Positions 1-8,635 of a stretch of 64,000 nt of DNA are shown one piece after another. The stretch comes from Lysobacter alkalisoli (GTDB lineage: Bacteria; Pseudomonadota; Gammaproteobacteria; Xanthomonadales; Xanthomonadaceae). The stretch is from NCBI RefSeq assembly GCF_006547045.1, contig NZ_CP041242.1, positions 1,746,001-1,810,000 of the forward strand. Direction: 5' to 3'. Position numbers and translations under genes: made by a program. How positions within the stretch are numbered: position 1 is the first letter of the stretch; each line of letters starts with the position of its first letter. The notes under the pieces are model-generated. The model saw only the letters and a program-made list of their open reading frames with translations, was not told the DNA's origin and made no database searches.

Positions 1-66
1 GTCGCCCCGTCCGGGCTGTATGCCAAAGTCGCACCCTTTGAGACCGGGGCGGGGCACAATAGGCCC

Positions 67-975
67 ATGCCCGACGCCAATGCCGACCCGCTGATCGTCG
101 CGATTTCATCGCGCACCCTGTTCGACCTCGAGGATAGCCACACCCTGTTCGAGGCCGAGGGCATCGACGCCTATGCCGAGTACCAGCGCGAGCACGAGGA
201 CGACCTGCTGTCGCCCGGCATTGCCTTTCCGCTGGTGCGCAAGCTGCTCGGCCTCAACGAAGGGGCACCGCCGGAGGCGCCCCGGGTCGAGGTGATCCTG
301 ATCTCGCGCAATTCGGCCGATACCGGCCTGCGCATCTTCAACTCGATCGAACACCACGGCCTGTCGATCAGGCGTGCCGCTTTCAGCAACGGCGCGCCGC
401 CATTTCCCTACATCAAGCCGTTCGGTGCCGACCTGTTCCTGTCGACCCATGCCGAAGACGTGCGCAGTGCGCTGCTGGCCGGTGTCGCTGCCGCGACCCT
501 GCTGCCAGCGTGCGCGCCACAGCAGCGGCACGACCAGTTGCGCATTGCCTTCGATGGCGATGCGGTGATCTTCGACGACGAGGGCGAGCGGGTCTCGCGC
601 GAGGGCGGTCTGGCCGCGTTCGCCGCGCACGAGCGGGCCAAGGCCGGCGAGCCATTGTCGGGCGGACCGTTTCGAGGCTTCCTCGATGCCCTGCACCGGC
701 TGCAGGCCGCGTTTCCGGTTGGCCAGAGTGCGCCCATCCGCACCGCCCTGGTCACCGCGCGTTCCATTCCCGCCCACGAGCGGGTGATCCGGACACTGCG
801 TGAGTGGGGCATCCGTCTCGACGAGGCGCTGTTCCTGGGCGGACGCGACAAGGGGCCGTTTCTCGAAGCTTTCGGCGCCGACATCTTCTTCGACGACTCG
901 GAGCACAACATCGAGTCGGCGCGCGGCCTGGTCGCGGCCGGGCACGTACCGCACGGCATCGCCAATCGCAGTTGA
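67..975 (+). CDS. cytosolic 5'-nucleotidase (cN-I type)
   Basis: The 302-residue protein matches the bacterial relatives of cytosolic 5'-nucleotidase I, which dephosphorylate nucleoside monophosphates. Visible family features are an N-terminal block with LISRNSADTGLRIFNSIEHH, a central HAD-like acidic motif (FDGDAVIFDDE, about residues 162-172), a TAR motif in LVTARSIPAHE and a late FFDDSEHNIESARG motif that fits the metal-binding acidic residues. No signal peptide or membrane segment is seen, so it should be cytosolic. The ATG at 67 directly precedes the conserved start. It stands alone on the plus strand, convergent with the minus-strand genes that follow, and its substrate preference cannot be read from sequence. 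Confidence 0.85.
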   Translation: MPDANADPLIVAISSRTLFDLEDSHTLFEAEGIDAYAEYQREHEDDLLSPGIAFPLVRKLLGLNEGAPPEAPRVEVILISRNSADTGLRIFNSIEHHGLSIRRAAFSNGAPPFPYIKPFGADLFLSTHAEDVRSALLAGVAAATLLPACAPQQRHDQLRIAFDGDAVIFDDEGERVSREGGLAAFAAHERAKAGEPLSGGPFRGFLDALHRLQAAFPVGQSAPIRTALVTARSIPAHERVIRTLREWGIRLDEALFLGGRDKGPFLEAFGADIFFDDSEHNIESARGLVAAGHVPHGIANRS

Positions 976-988
976 TGCTTTCTGCTGG

Positions 989-1045
989 AGCGGCCGTGGC
1001 CGCGGTCATGTTTCCCCGTGCGTCCGAATCGCGGCCAAGGCCGCT
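989..1045. repeat. REP-like inverted repeat between convergent genes
   Basis: Two arms, 989-1004 (agcggccgtggccgcg) and 1030-1045 (cgcggccaaggccgct), are inverted with one mismatch, and each arm is itself nearly palindromic. The element fills the gap between the ends of the nucleotidase gene and the DUF2939 gene. It resembles the GAGCGGC...GCCGCG repeats common in Xanthomonadaceae and may serve as a two-way terminator. No clear T-tract is present. Confidence 0.5.
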
Positions 1046-1046
1046 G

Positions 1047-1604
1047 CTACGGTTGCTGCACCGGCCCCTGCGTGCCGAGATTGATCTCCCCGACCTTCCA
1101 CTTCAGGCCTTGCCGGTACAGTACGACCTCGACTGGCATGCCGCCGTCGTTCGGCAGTTGAGCACTGAAGCGGTCGTGTGACTCGAGCCGGTAGCGGGCA
1201 TCTCTGAATGGATCCTCCGGCGGCCGGGTGGTCAGCGGCTTGTCCAGCTCCAGTCCCGACGCGGTTCCCTTGCGCCACATCACACGGCCGGCCATCAGCA
1301 TGCGCACGCCTTCGGGCGTGGCCGCGGTTTCGGCCAGCCCCCCGGCCATGCGGCCGGCAACCGCGAGCGCGAACGCGCCGAACGGATTGTCGCGCATCCC
1401 GGGGGCGGCCTGACGGGCGATGTAGTCCTCGGTCTGGGCCCGCAGGTTGGCCTGCAGTGCCGGAAAGTCCACATGCCGTGCGAGGGCCGCCCCGTCTTCC
1501 GCGCGCAATGCCTTGCGGATGCCCTGTACGGCAGGCAGGGGGGAAACCAGGTAGACCAGCAACAGGACGAAGAGCGGAATCAGCAGGGGCAGGAGCCTCT
1601 TCAT
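1047..1604 (-). CDS. DUF2939 family membrane-anchored protein
   Basis: This 185-residue protein starts with a short charged stretch (MKRLLP) and one hydrophobic segment (about residues 4-24), followed by a soluble domain with the DUF2939 pattern: a gut of small steps reading PAVQGIRKALRAEDGAALARHVDFPALQ, then the conserved N-P-F-G-AFALAVAGRMAGG stretch. It is most likely a signal-anchored periplasmic protein. The function of the family is not known. The gene starts one base beyond the stop of the DUF2461 gene upstream (1606), so the two are probably cotranscribed. Confidence 0.75.
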   Translation of the reverse strand: MKRLLPLLIPLFVLLLVYLVSPLPAVQGIRKALRAEDGAALARHVDFPALQANLRAQTEDYIARQAAPGMRDNPFGAFALAVAGRMAGGLAETAATPEGVRMLMAGRVMWRKGTASGLELDKPLTTRPPEDPFRDARYRLESHDRFSAQLPNDGGMPVEVVLYRQGLKWKVGEINLGTQGPVQQP

Positions 1605-1605
1605 C

Positions 1606-2292
1606 TCAAAACTCCAGGTCCAGTGCCGCGCAGAGGTAGTCGACGAAGCCGGACATCCCGCTCAGATCGCGCTCCAGTACCGAACGCAGCCGCGGGCCGG
1701 TCATGGTGGCGTCGTCGATGTTGCGGAGGGCGACGAAATTCTTGCGACGCAGATCGTCGGCGTGTTCGAACTCGGACGGGAAACCGCGTGGGATGCGGGT
1801 CAGCATCTCGCTTTCGTCGAGCGCATAGCGGCGCCGGAAAGCCTTGTCCCGGGTTGCCAGTGCCCAGCTGCCAGGGTTGTCGAGGATGAAGTGCCGGATC
1901 CGGCGCAGGTTGTCCGGCTCCGGGTGCCAGACACCGGCGGCGATGAAGCAGTTGCCCGGTTGCAAATGGATATACCAGCTCGGCGCCTGCACCTGGCGGT
2001 TGCGTTCGTGGAACAGCCGCGCGCCCTGCCAGGTCTTGTACGGCGCCTTGTTGTTGCTGAAACGGGTGTCGCGATGGATGCGGAACAGCGAGCCGCCGAC
2101 GGTCTTCGGGTCGGCACGGTAGTGCGGACTGACCTCGGTCAGTGCCGGCTGAAGGTCGACCAGAAGCTTGCGGAACGGTTCGCGTACGTGCTCCTCGTAG
2201 CGGTCCTTGTTGGCCTGGAACCACGCACGCTCGTTGTGGCGGGCGAGGTCGCGGAGGAACCTGAAACTGGCTTCGCTGAAGTAGGCGGGCAT
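1606..2292 (-). CDS. DUF2461 (TIGR02453) family protein
   Basis: The 228-residue protein has the features of the TIGR02453/DUF2461 family: an N-terminal FLRDLARHNERAWFQANKD, a central RIHRDTRFSNNKAPYKTW and GFPSEFEHADDLRRKNFVA near the C-terminus. The length is normal for the family. The biochemical role is unknown, and no signal peptide is visible. It lies 25 nt downstream of sbcB on the same strand and its stop is one base from the next start, so it probably belongs to the sbcB transcript. Confidence 0.85.
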   Translation of the reverse strand: MPAYFSEASFRFLRDLARHNERAWFQANKDRYEEHVREPFRKLLVDLQPALTEVSPHYRADPKTVGGSLFRIHRDTRFSNNKAPYKTWQGARLFHERNRQVQAPSWYIHLQPGNCFIAAGVWHPEPDNLRRIRHFILDNPGSWALATRDKAFRRRYALDESEMLTRIPRGFPSEFEHADDLRRKNFVALRNIDDATMTGPRLRSVLERDLSGMSGFVDYLCAALDLEF

Positions 2293-2317
2293 TGGAAAGT
2301 CAGTGCTGTGGACTATG

Positions 2318-3766
2318 TCAGGTCAGGTCGAGGTCGGCTTGCAGATCGCGGCCCCAGGCTTCGAGCTGGTCGAGGAGGCCCTGGCGCGCGCCGTCGCCGG
2401 CATGTTGCAGGCGCAGGTTAGCGATTTCCGCGGAGAAACGCGCAAAGCCATACTCGGCAAGGCCTTCGTCTCCGTGCAGGCGGCGCCTGCGGTATTCGTT
2501 CCAGCGTGACTGCTCGCTGGCCGAAAGCGTCTGCGGCCAGTTGCGGGCACGGTAGCGGAACAGCAGCTCCGGCAGGCGCGCGTCGCGGAACGCGAACGTG
2601 GCTGCGCCCAGCGCTTCAGGCGGCGTGCTGCGGACATCGCGGAACAGCCGCTTGTCGCCGTCGCCGATGAAGCCATCATAGAGCGAGGCGTCGACATCGG
2701 ACGGCGACCGATCGCGACCGTCGTCGTACACCTGGCGGAGCTTCTCGGCCAGGGCAGGGCCGGCCTCGCACAGTATCCTCGCCCGTGATTCGGCCAGCTC
2801 GCGGTCGATGCCGAGGCGTTCGAACTCGGCCGGCCGCAGGTGCGACCATGCGACCAGTGACGGGCAACGGTTGAGGTGGACTTCCTTGAGCGCGATCCGT
2901 TCCTCGCCCTCGGGCAGGTCGGCGGTCGGGGTGTAGAGGCGGTCGGCGATGTCGGCGGCGTCGAGTTCGAGCAGTCGTGACGGGTCCTGGTCGAGATCGA
3001 ACACGATCACCCGGTTGTCGATGCGCGGGTGCCGCGCCACCGGCGCCACCGGCGCCGCGCACATCCGGCTGGCCGGATAGCGCTGAGAGACATGCAGCAC
3101 CGGCGTCATCGCCACCGTGTCGAGCAGGCTGCCGGCGAAACGCTTGTCGCGCAGGCGCAGGGCGTAGTCCCAGAAGCGTGGCTGGGCGGTCTTGAGCAGG
3201 CGGGCCAGCCCGATCAGCGCACGCACGTCGGACAGCGCCTCGTGGGCATCGCCTTCACGCACACCATTGGCATCGGCCAGGTGTTCGAGCTTGAACGAGG
3301 TGGCGCCGTCGTCGCGCTTCGGCCAGGCCAGCCCGTCGGGGCGCAGCGCATGCGCCAGCCGCAGCACATCGAGCAGGTCCCAGCGTGAATTGCCACCACG
3401 CCACTCGCGCTCGTAGGCGTCATGGAAGTTGCGGAACAGGCCGTGGCGGACGAACTCGTCATCGAACTTCAGGGAGTTGTAGCCGAGGCTGCAGGTTTCC
3501 GGCCGCGACATCGCCTCGAAGATCAGAGCGAATGCTTCGGCTTCGACCACCCCTTCCTGCATGGCGTGCTGTGGAGTGATGCCGGTGACCAGGGTGGCCG
3601 CGGGCGAGGGCAGCAGGTCGTTGGCGGGCTTGACGAAGAAACTGATCGGTTCTTCGATCTCGTTGAGGTCGGCATCGGTGCGGATCGCGGCGAACTGGGC
3701 GATCCGGCTGGTCCGTGGGTCCTTGCCGAAGGTTTCGAGGTCGTAGAACAGGAAGCTGGCGGGCAT
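2318..3766 (-). CDS. sbcB: exodeoxyribonuclease I
   Basis: Exonuclease I degrades single-stranded DNA 3' to 5' and works in mismatch repair and recombination. The 482-residue protein begins MPASFLFYDLETFGKDP, which carries the first acidic pair (Asp9, Glu11) of the DEDDh exonuclease. A GYNSLKFDDEFVRHG block, an AHEALSDVRALI block (the late His/Asp motif) and the Exo I-specific SH3-like and helical C-terminal domains follow. I chose the ATG at 3766 because it begins the conserved sequence exactly; the open frame runs further upstream through a palindromic repeat that has no protein character. It lies downstream of kmo but is separated from it by that repeat. Confidence 0.93.
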   Translation of the reverse strand: MPASFLFYDLETFGKDPRTSRIAQFAAIRTDADLNEIEEPISFFVKPANDLLPSPAATLVTGITPQHAMQEGVVEAEAFALIFEAMSRPETCSLGYNSLKFDDEFVRHGLFRNFHDAYEREWRGGNSRWDLLDVLRLAHALRPDGLAWPKRDDGATSFKLEHLADANGVREGDAHEALSDVRALIGLARLLKTAQPRFWDYALRLRDKRFAGSLLDTVAMTPVLHVSQRYPASRMCAAPVAPVARHPRIDNRVIVFDLDQDPSRLLELDAADIADRLYTPTADLPEGEERIALKEVHLNRCPSLVAWSHLRPAEFERLGIDRELAESRARILCEAGPALAEKLRQVYDDGRDRSPSDVDASLYDGFIGDGDKRLFRDVRSTPPEALGAATFAFRDARLPELLFRYRARNWPQTLSASEQSRWNEYRRRRLHGDEGLAEYGFARFSAEIANLRLQHAGDGARQGLLDQLEAWGRDLQADLDLT

Positions 3767-3781
3767 GGGGGAGTCATCCCT

Positions 3782-3856
3782 TGTAGCCCGGGCAAGGCGA
3801 AGCCGCACCCGGGGTTGCGTGTGTCCCGGGTGCGGCTTCGCCTTGCCCGGGCTACA
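3782..3856. repeat. perfect 32-bp inverted repeat (stem-loop)
   Basis: The arms 3782-3813 and 3825-3856 are exact reverse complements (32 bp) around an 11-nt loop. Each arm carries the pieces TGTAGCCCGGGCAAGG and GAAGCCGCACCCGGG, a repeat type seen between genes in Xanthomonadaceae. It fills the gap between the kmo stop and the sbcB start, so it may end most kmo transcripts or protect their 3' ends. A shorter related piece occurs near 50343. Confidence 0.8.
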
Positions 3857-3860
3857 GGAG

Positions 3861-5285
3861 TCAATCGTCGCGCGGAAGCGGTTCAAGACGCGCCAGCACA
3901 AGCGCATCGACCACGTTCCAGTCCAGGGTATCCAGTGAATCGTGGCCGCGGGTCAGCTCGACCAGCAGTTCACGCTGCAGCCTGCCGCGCTCGAACGCCA
4001 TTGCGTAAGGGATGCGATGGAAGCTGACCATCGAGTAGCGCGGCATGAACCGGGTCGGGTGCCGGTCGGCCAGTGTCTGTTCAAGGGCGCGTTGCAACAG
4101 ATAGTCGTCGTCGTCGACGCGGTCGCGCATTTCCAGGTAGTTTTCCAGCGCCATCGCCTGGATCGCGCGCGAGTTCGGCAGGCGCTCGGCCTCGAAGGCG
4201 GCGAAGGCAGCGGCACGATTGGCGGTGCTGTCGAGGTGTTCGGCCAGGGCCACGCAATCCTCGAACGCGCAGTTCATGCCCTGGCCGTGGAACGGCACCA
4301 TCGCATGTGCGGCGTCGCCGAGCAGCACGGCGCGGTCGTCGAGCTGCCAGCTGTCCAGGTACAGGGTGCCGAGGATGCCGGTCGGGTTGTTCTCGAAATC
4401 CTGTTCCAGCTGCGGCATCAACGGCAGTGCATCGGGGAAGTCGCGCTCGAACAGGGCGCGTGCATCGGTGCCGGTGCGGACGCTGGCGAAGCTCGGGCCG
4501 TGGTCGCCCGGTCGGCCATCGATCGGCCGGGCCTCGTTCGGCACGTCCTCGTTCGGCAGGAACAATGTGACCGTGAAGGTGCGTTCGTCGTTGGGCAGCG
4601 CGATGCACATGTAGCGGCCGCGCGGCCAGATATGCAGGGCGTTGGGATCGATGCGGAAACCGCCGTCGTCGGCTGGCGGGATCTCCAGTTCCTTGTAGGA
4701 ATGATCGAGGAAGTCGCTGCGCTCGCCGAGCTCGATCTCTCCCGACATCGCGAAGCGCAACGTCGAACCGGCCCCGTCGGCGCCGACCAGCGATTCGAAC
4801 GGGACGTGGTGGCGACTGTCGTCGCGCTCGTCGATGTAGTGCGCGATACGAGCGTCGAAGTCGACGCTTTCCAGCGAGCGATGGAAATGCAAACGCACGC
4901 CGGCGCGTTCGGCGATATCGAGCAGCACGATGTTCAGTTCGCCGCGGTGGACCGACCAGATCACCTCGCTGTCGTTCTTGCCGTAGCGCTGCAGGCTGAC
5001 CCGGCCGTCCTCGAAATGGACCATGCGGCCACGCATCATCACTGCCTGGGCCATTACCGCCTCGTCGGCACCGGCCAGGCGCAGGGCATGGCGGCCGCGT
5101 TCGGCAAGGGCGAGGTTGATCGATCGCCCGCCCTCGTAACCCCGCACGCGCGGATCGCCGCGTTTCTCGTACACATCGACGGACCAGCCGCGCTGCGCGA
5201 GCAGGGTCGCGAACAGCGCGCCGGCCAGGCCGGCGCCGATCACGGTGATGCGCCGCTCCACACGGGCGGGATCGTCAAGTGGCAT
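3861..5285 (-). CDS. kmo: kynurenine 3-monooxygenase
   Basis: KMO is an FAD- and NADPH-dependent hydroxylase that converts L-kynurenine to 3-hydroxykynurenine. The 474-residue protein has an N-terminal dinucleotide-binding motif (VIGAGLAGALFATLLAQRG), the family's EKRGDPR and GGRSINLAL stretches, and the second FAD motif GDAAHAMVPFHGQGMN with CAFED. The ATG at 5285 places the GAGLAG motif near residue 13, as in homologues; an upstream start would add about 15 unrelated residues. The start overlaps the kynU stop by 11 nt, which suggests translational coupling. It is the last catabolic gene of the operon. Confidence 0.95.
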   Translation of the reverse strand: MPLDDPARVERRITVIGAGLAGALFATLLAQRGWSVDVYEKRGDPRVRGYEGGRSINLALAERGRHALRLAGADEAVMAQAVMMRGRMVHFEDGRVSLQRYGKNDSEVIWSVHRGELNIVLLDIAERAGVRLHFHRSLESVDFDARIAHYIDERDDSRHHVPFESLVGADGAGSTLRFAMSGEIELGERSDFLDHSYKELEIPPADDGGFRIDPNALHIWPRGRYMCIALPNDERTFTVTLFLPNEDVPNEARPIDGRPGDHGPSFASVRTGTDARALFERDFPDALPLMPQLEQDFENNPTGILGTLYLDSWQLDDRAVLLGDAAHAMVPFHGQGMNCAFEDCVALAEHLDSTANRAAAFAAFEAERLPNSRAIQAMALENYLEMRDRVDDDDYLLQRALEQTLADRHPTRFMPRYSMVSFHRIPYAMAFERGRLQRELLVELTRGHDSLDTLDWNVVDALVLARLEPLPRDD

Positions 5286-6552
5286 CGCGCCAGGCCTCCA
5301 CGGTACGGGCGAATCGCAGGATGTCGGCATGGGTGTTGTACAGCGGCGCCGGCGAGATCCGGATCACGTCCGGTTCGCGCCAGTCGCCGAGCACGCCGTT
5401 CCCGGCCAGGTAGTCGAACAGGGCGCGGCCACGGTCGCGGCCGCCGATCACCCGCAGCGAAAGCTGGCAGCCGCGGCGCTCCGGTTCGGCTGGCGTCACG
5501 ATGTGCAAGGTGTCGGACAGGCGTTCGCGGATCAGGGATTCGAGATAACCGGTCAGCCGCAGCGACTTCGCACGCAGGGCGCCCATGCCGACGCCATCGA
5601 ACAACTCCAGCGAGGCACGCAACGGGGCGATGCCGAGGATCGGCGGGTTGCTCAGCTGCCAGCCCTCGGCGCCGTGGCTGGGAACGAAGTCCGGTCCCAT
5701 CAGGAAGCGGGTGGAAGGTTCATGTCCCCACCAGCCCGCGAAGCGCGGCAGATCGGGATTGGATGCATGGCGCTCGTGGACGAAGCAACCGGCGACCGCG
5801 CCCGGCCCGCTGTTGAGGTACTTGTAGTGGCACCAGACCGCGAAGTCGGCGCCGCTGTCGTGCAACGACAGTTCCAGGTTGCCGACCGCATGGGCGAGGT
5901 CGAAGCCGCAGGTAATGCCTCTGGCATGTGTGAGTTGCGCGATTGCTTGCAGGTCGAAGGCTTGCCCGGTCCGGTACTGCACGCCGGGCCACAGCACCAG
6001 CGCAAGGCGATGGCCGTGTTGTTCGATCGCGCGCTCGATCGCGGCCATCGAGATCGTGCCGTTGGCCTCGTCCGGCCCAAGCTCGATCAGATCGGTTTCG
6101 GGATCGAAGCCGTGGAAACGGATCTGCGAGACGACCGCATGACGGTCGGATGGGAACGCGCCGGCCTCGATCAGGATCGCCGGCCGCTCGGCGGTAGGGC
6201 GATAGAAGCTGACCATCATCAGGTGCAGGTTGACGGTCAGGGTGTTCATCGCCACCACTTCATCGGGCCTGGCGCCGACCAGCCGGCCGAGCTGGGTGCG
6301 GACCAGCGCGTGGTAGGTCATCCATTGCGACTCACCGGTGAAATGGCCTTCGACCGCAAGCCGGGCCCAGGTGTCGAGCACCTCCTCGACGTGATGGCGC
6401 GCATCACGGGGCTGCAGGCCGAGCGAATTGCCGACGAAATAGGCCTGCTCGCCGTCGCCATGGCGCGGGATCAGGAACCGGTCGCGCTGGGTCGGCAACG
6501 GATCGGCGGCGTCGAGGGCGAGGGCGTGGTCGAGCGAGAAAGGATTGGTCAT
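5275..6552 (-). CDS. kynU: kynureninase
   Basis: Kynureninase is a PLP enzyme that cleaves kynurenine or 3-hydroxykynurenine to anthranilate or 3-hydroxyanthranilate plus alanine. The 425-residue protein shows the family's YFVGNSLGLQPR N-terminus, the FPSD motif (133-136), a DLAHAVGN cofactor-binding block and the PLP-lysine context WCHYKYLNSGPG (Lys244). The length matches the family. It follows the ACMSD gene after 54 nt and overlaps kmo. Acting on 3-hydroxykynurenine from Kmo, it feeds the 3-HAO encoded upstream in the same operon. Confidence 0.96.
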   Translation of the reverse strand: MTNPFSLDHALALDAADPLPTQRDRFLIPRHGDGEQAYFVGNSLGLQPRDARHHVEEVLDTWARLAVEGHFTGESQWMTYHALVRTQLGRLVGARPDEVVAMNTLTVNLHLMMVSFYRPTAERPAILIEAGAFPSDRHAVVSQIRFHGFDPETDLIELGPDEANGTISMAAIERAIEQHGHRLALVLWPGVQYRTGQAFDLQAIAQLTHARGITCGFDLAHAVGNLELSLHDSGADFAVWCHYKYLNSGPGAVAGCFVHERHASNPDLPRFAGWWGHEPSTRFLMGPDFVPSHGAEGWQLSNPPILGIAPLRASLELFDGVGMGALRAKSLRLTGYLESLIRERLSDTLHIVTPAEPERRGCQLSLRVIGGRDRGRALFDYLAGNGVLGDWREPDVIRISPAPLYNTHADILRFARTVEAWRDAT

Positions 6553-6569
6553 TTGGGCTCTTGATCGTC

Positions 6570-6589
6570 ATCCCGGCGAAAGCCGGGAT
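6570..6589. repeat. short stem-loop with GAAA loop between ACMSD and kynU genes
   Basis: The arms atcccggc (6570-6577) and gccgggat (6582-6589) are perfectly inverted around a GAAA tetraloop, a stable RNA hairpin. It lies within the 54-nt gap before the kynU start and matches one half of the longer element at 14732-14813. It may be a short dispersed repeat that tunes RNA stability inside the operon. Confidence 0.5.
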
Positions 6590-6606
6590 CCATTCTGACT
6601 TCAGGG

Positions 6607-7617
6607 TTATTCAAAACGGGACTTCGGCAATCCGAGCCATTCCAGCGCGGTGCCATGGTAGAGGCGGGCCTGTTCGTCCCCGGGCAGGTCCAGCGAGGCG
6701 ATGCCGGCACCGGGTTCCTGCTCACCGAGCGGGAACGGGTAGTCGGTGCCGAGCATCACCTGCGACACGCCGCAGGTGTCGAGCAGGTAGCGCAGCGCGC
6801 GTGGATCGGCGACCCAGGAATCGAAATAGAACTGCGACAGGTAGTCGCGCGGGTTGCGCGGGTTGTCGGTCGCGACCAGGTCCGGGCGCATGTTGAAGCC
6901 GTGTTCGATGCGTCCGATGGTATAGGGGAACGCGCCGCCGCCGTGGGCCAGGCAGACCTTCAGCTTCGGCAGCCGTTCCAGCACTCCGCCGAAGACCAGG
7001 CAGCAGGCCGCGCGCGACTGCTCGGCCGGCATCCCGACCAGCCACGGCAACCAGTACTTGGGCATGCTTTCGGTGCCCATCATGTCCCATGGGTGCACCA
7101 GGATCGCCGCGCCGAGCTCGGCGGCGGCCTCGAAGAACGGGAACAGCTCCGGAGCATCGAGATTCCAATCGTTGATATGGCTGCCGATCTGCACGCCCTG
7201 CAGGCCGAGCTGGTCCATGCAGCGTTCCAGCTCCTGGATCGCCAGTCGCGGCGACTGCATCGGCACCGTGCCGATGCCGGCATAGTGGCGCGGAAGGTCG
7301 TGGCAGGCGCGAGCCATATGATCATTGAGCGACTGGTGCAGCTCCAGCGCCTGGTGCGGCTTGGCCCAGTAGCTGAACATCACCGGCACCGTGCTCAGCA
7401 CCTGCACCTGCACGCCGAAGCGCGCATAGTCGGCCATCCGCTCCTCCGGATCCCAGGTCTTGGACCAGATCTCGCGGAAGAACCTGCCGTCCTTGTAGAT
7501 GCGATGGCGGCCGTCATCGGTGTGGTGGACCACCGGGAACCGATTGTCGCCGTATTTCTTGACCAGGTCCGGCCAGTCGCGCGGCAGGTAGTGGGCGTGG
7601 GTGTCGATCTTCAGCAT
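6607..7617 (-). CDS. 2-amino-3-carboxymuconate-6-semialdehyde decarboxylase (ACMSD)
   Basis: ACMSD is a zinc enzyme of the amidohydrolase superfamily. It decarboxylates ACMS to 2-aminomuconate 6-semialdehyde, which steers 3-hydroxyanthranilate away from quinolinate/NAD and into catabolism. The 336-residue protein keeps the expected metal ligands: His7 and His9 (DTHAHYLP), His175 (LVHPWDM), His225 (CLAHGGGAFP) and Asp292 (LGTDYPFP). These fall within three residues of the well-studied Pseudomonas enzyme. The gene starts 14 nt after the 3-HAO gene, whose unstable product is its substrate. Confidence 0.95.
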   Translation of the reverse strand: MLKIDTHAHYLPRDWPDLVKKYGDNRFPVVHHTDDGRHRIYKDGRFFREIWSKTWDPEERMADYARFGVQVQVLSTVPVMFSYWAKPHQALELHQSLNDHMARACHDLPRHYAGIGTVPMQSPRLAIQELERCMDQLGLQGVQIGSHINDWNLDAPELFPFFEAAAELGAAILVHPWDMMGTESMPKYWLPWLVGMPAEQSRAACCLVFGGVLERLPKLKVCLAHGGGAFPYTIGRIEHGFNMRPDLVATDNPRNPRDYLSQFYFDSWVADPRALRYLLDTCGVSQVMLGTDYPFPLGEQEPGAGIASLDLPGDEQARLYHGTALEWLGLPKSRFE

Positions 7618-7631
7618 CGCGGCATCCGTGC

Positions 7632-8159
7632 TCAGGCCTGCGCGTCGTAGCGGACCGGGCGCGGATTGAGGTGTCCGCAGGCCCTGCAGGTGCGGTGCTC
7701 GTCGGAGCGGTAGAAACGGTCGAACACGGGCGGGAAGTCCTGCTCGATGTCCTGCAGGTGGAAGTACTCCTCGTACAGCTTTTCGTTGCAGCGCTCGCAG
7801 TACCAGAGCAGGCCGTCCTGCTCATGCGGCAAACGCTTGCGTTCGATGACCAGGCCGACCGAGTCCGGCATCCGCTGCGGCGAATGCGGCACGCGGGGCG
7901 GCAGCAGGAAGATCTCACCGGCGCGGATCGGGATGTCGCGGACCTTTCCGTCCTCCTGGACCTTCAGCACCATCTCGCCTTCGAGCTGGTAGAACCACTC
8001 CGGGCCCTCGTCCCAGTGGTAGTCGGTGCGCTGGTTCGGGCCGCCGACCACCATCACGATGAAGTCGCCGTCCTCGATGCATTTGTTGCCGACCGGTGGC
8101 TTGAGCAGGTGGCGGTGCTCCTCGATCCAGGCATGAAAATTGATCGGGGCAGGGAGCAT
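7632..8159 (-). CDS. nbaC: 3-hydroxyanthranilate 3,4-dioxygenase
   Basis: This non-heme iron cupin opens the ring of 3-hydroxyanthranilate to give ACMS. The 175-residue protein has the cupin metal block [18 protein letters not shown] (His and Glu ligands), a second His in [12 protein letters not shown], and the rubredoxin-like C-terminal metal site of bacterial enzymes (YCERCN and CRACGH). Two starts are possible: ATG 8165, overlapping the ridA stop as ATGA, or ATG 8159. I prefer 8159 because the strong GGGGGAGG ribosome-binding site then sits 7-8 nt away and the protein begins as homologues do ([11 protein letters not shown]). That binding site is supplied by a palindromic repeat. Confidence 0.94.
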   Translation of the reverse strand: MLPAPINFHAWIEEHRHLLKPPVGNKCIEDGDFIVMVVGGPNQRTDYHWDEGPEWFYQLEGEMVLKVQEDGKVRDIPIRAGEIFLLPPRVPHSPQRMPDSVGLVIERKRLPHEQDGLLWYCERCNEKLYEEYFHLQDIEQDFPPVFDRFYRSDEHRTCRACGHLNPRPVRYDAQA

Positions 8160-8161
8160 GG

Positions 8162-8635
8162 TCATTCCTCCCCCTTTCCCGCGAGCGGGAGAGGGCCGGG
8201 CTGCGGGGACGGTATCCGGGCCACGCACTTGAGCTCGATCGCAATCGGCGTTGGCAGCGCGCTGATCCCGAGCGTGGTCCGGCACGGCGCCCTGTCCACG
8301 TCGGGAAAATACTCGGCCCAGACCGCGTTGTAGGCCTTGAAGTCGCGTGCCATGTCGGTCAGGTAGACGGTTACGTCGACCAGGTCCTCCCAGCACGCGC
8401 CGCTGGCTTCGAGCACCGCCCGCACGTTGGCGAACACCGAGCGCGTCTGCAGCTCGATATCGTGACCGATCAGGCGGCCATCGGCATCGTGGATATTGCC
8501 GGGCACGGCATCGCCGGCCAGGTCGCGCGGGCCGATGCCGGACAGGAACAGCAACTCGCCGACGCGACGTGCGTGCGGATAGCGTCCGACCGGTGGCGGA
8601 GCGCTCTGGGTGCTGAAGACCTCATCCTCGCCCAT
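8162..8635 (-). CDS. RidA/YjgF family protein, probable 2-aminomuconate deaminase
   Basis: The 157-residue protein is a Rid-family enzyme with the hallmark block [18 protein letters not shown] and the catalytic arginine context [20 protein letters not shown]. Rid proteins hydrolyse enamines/imines. In this operon the fitting reaction is deamination of 2-aminomuconate made by the upstream dehydrogenase; this assignment rests on context. The normal fold ends near CVARI. The last 15 or so residues ([16 protein letters not shown]) are encoded by a palindromic repeat and look like an added tail. The ATG (8635) overlaps the carbonic anhydrase stop by one base. Confidence 0.85.
   Translation of the reverse strand: MGEDEVFSTQSAPPPVGRYPHARRVGELLFLSGIGPRDLAGDAVPGNIHDADGRLIGHDIELQTRSVFANVRAVLEASGACWEDLVDVTVYLTDMARDFKAYNAVWAEYFPDVDRAPCRTTLGISALPTPIAIELKCVARIPSPQPGPLPLAGKGEE
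8170..8196. repeat. palindromic repeat overlapping ridA 3' end and 3-HAO leader
   Basis: The arms ccctttcccgc (8172-8182) and gcgggagaggg (8185-8195) are inverted with one mismatch. This CCCTCTCCCGC/GCGGGAGAGGG motif also occurs in true intergenic positions at 18057-18080 and 43068-43090. Here it is translated as the ridA tail, and on the minus strand its edge gives the purine-rich ribosome-binding site of the 3-HAO gene. Confidence 0.7.
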
